Of a stretch of 64,000 nt of DNA, positions 63,653 through 64,000 are shown in pieces. The DNA is taken from positions 45,868,961 to 45,932,960 of the forward strand of contig OZ026629.1 of NCBI GenBank assembly GCA_964020975.1, written 5' to 3'. Position numbers and translations under genes: made by a program. Source of the DNA: Hermodice carunculata (Eukaryota; Annelida; Polychaeta; Eunicida; Amphinomidae). Every line of letters begins with the position of its first letter. The stretch's first letter is position 1. Under the pieces are notes generated by a model, which saw only the letters and a list, made by a program, of their open reading frames with translations, searched no databases and had not been told where the DNA came from.

Positions 63653-64000
63653 CTGATACAGAAAAAAATAGCAAAATCTTGGTAATATATAAAAATACAA
63701 TTGAAGCATTAATTAATTAATACCATTATTCCAACAGCACAGCAGATGAATGTCAAATCAGTACAGATGCTTAATGCACTGGTATCAGTGGAGTGTAAAG
63801 TGCTCATAACAATTCCACGGGTAGGGTTTTAGACACCTACAATGTTAGGTATATACATTATTTATGCTATTCCTTTGAAGTTACTTTGGCTTCGTACTTT
63901 ACTCATTACAAACAAGCATGAAAATATTGAAGGGACAAGAATTTGTACATATGTTCCATTGGTATAGACCATGTGCAAGTATCCCAGAACAATGGCTTTA

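Overview
This window is from a eukaryotic nuclear genome. The genes have GT-AG introns, low-copy transposon remnants are dense, and dinucleotide and tetranucleotide microsatellites are long and pure. The repeat mix points to a marine invertebrate bilaterian, perhaps a lophotrochozoan such as a mollusc, but a cephalochordate, hemichordate or echinoderm cannot be excluded. The relevant repeats are a Penelope-like element with a GIY-YIG nuclease, piggyBac-like and TA-flanked MITEs, CR1/L2/Jockey-type LINEs, and phased satellites rich in TCAAGGTCA. The species call is inference only.

One host gene fills most of the window. It lies on the minus strand, from at least 63652 down to a stop codon at 14384, and encodes Golgi alpha-mannosidase II (MAN2A; the ancestor-type relative of vertebrate MAN2A1/MAN2A2). 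I resolved 20 consecutive coding exons whose splice phases agree throughout (3066 nt, 1021 codons plus stop). They run from the HSHND zinc-site exon to the natural C-terminus. The exons for the cytoplasmic tail, transmembrane anchor and stem lie beyond the right edge of the window. The intron between the first two visible exons is about 21 kb.

Layout by region: 1-14383 is downstream/3' flank with no convincing gene, holding MITEs, tandem duplications and a (CT)n tract. 14384-42223 holds 19 exons with introns containing MITEs, a decayed tyrosine-recombinase fossil, a 44-bp minisatellite, a tandem array that copies a splice acceptor, and a nearly whole but 5'-truncated Penelope-like element (34582-37099). 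That element has a 14-bp target-site duplication and a hammerhead ribozyme motif near its 3' end. 42224-63507 is the giant first visible intron. It holds an inverted pair of repeat-plus-microsatellite elements, a 1.6-kb hAT-like element with 16-bp ends and 5-bp target duplication, two related LINE remnants, and higher-order satellite arrays. 63508-63652 is the catalytic-site exon; a minisatellite next to it resembles its splice-donor flank.

The most interesting observations are: (1) two independent minisatellites that appear to have grown out of exon-intron boundaries of the same gene; (2) a hammerhead ribozyme with a self-complementary stem III in the Penelope-like element, and a second degenerate hammerhead-like remnant at 44.2 kb; (3) insertion of that element only 35 nt from a 3' splice site; and (4) satellite arrays that present TCAAGGTCA, the extended nuclear-receptor half-site, at a regular spacing of about 140-150 bp.
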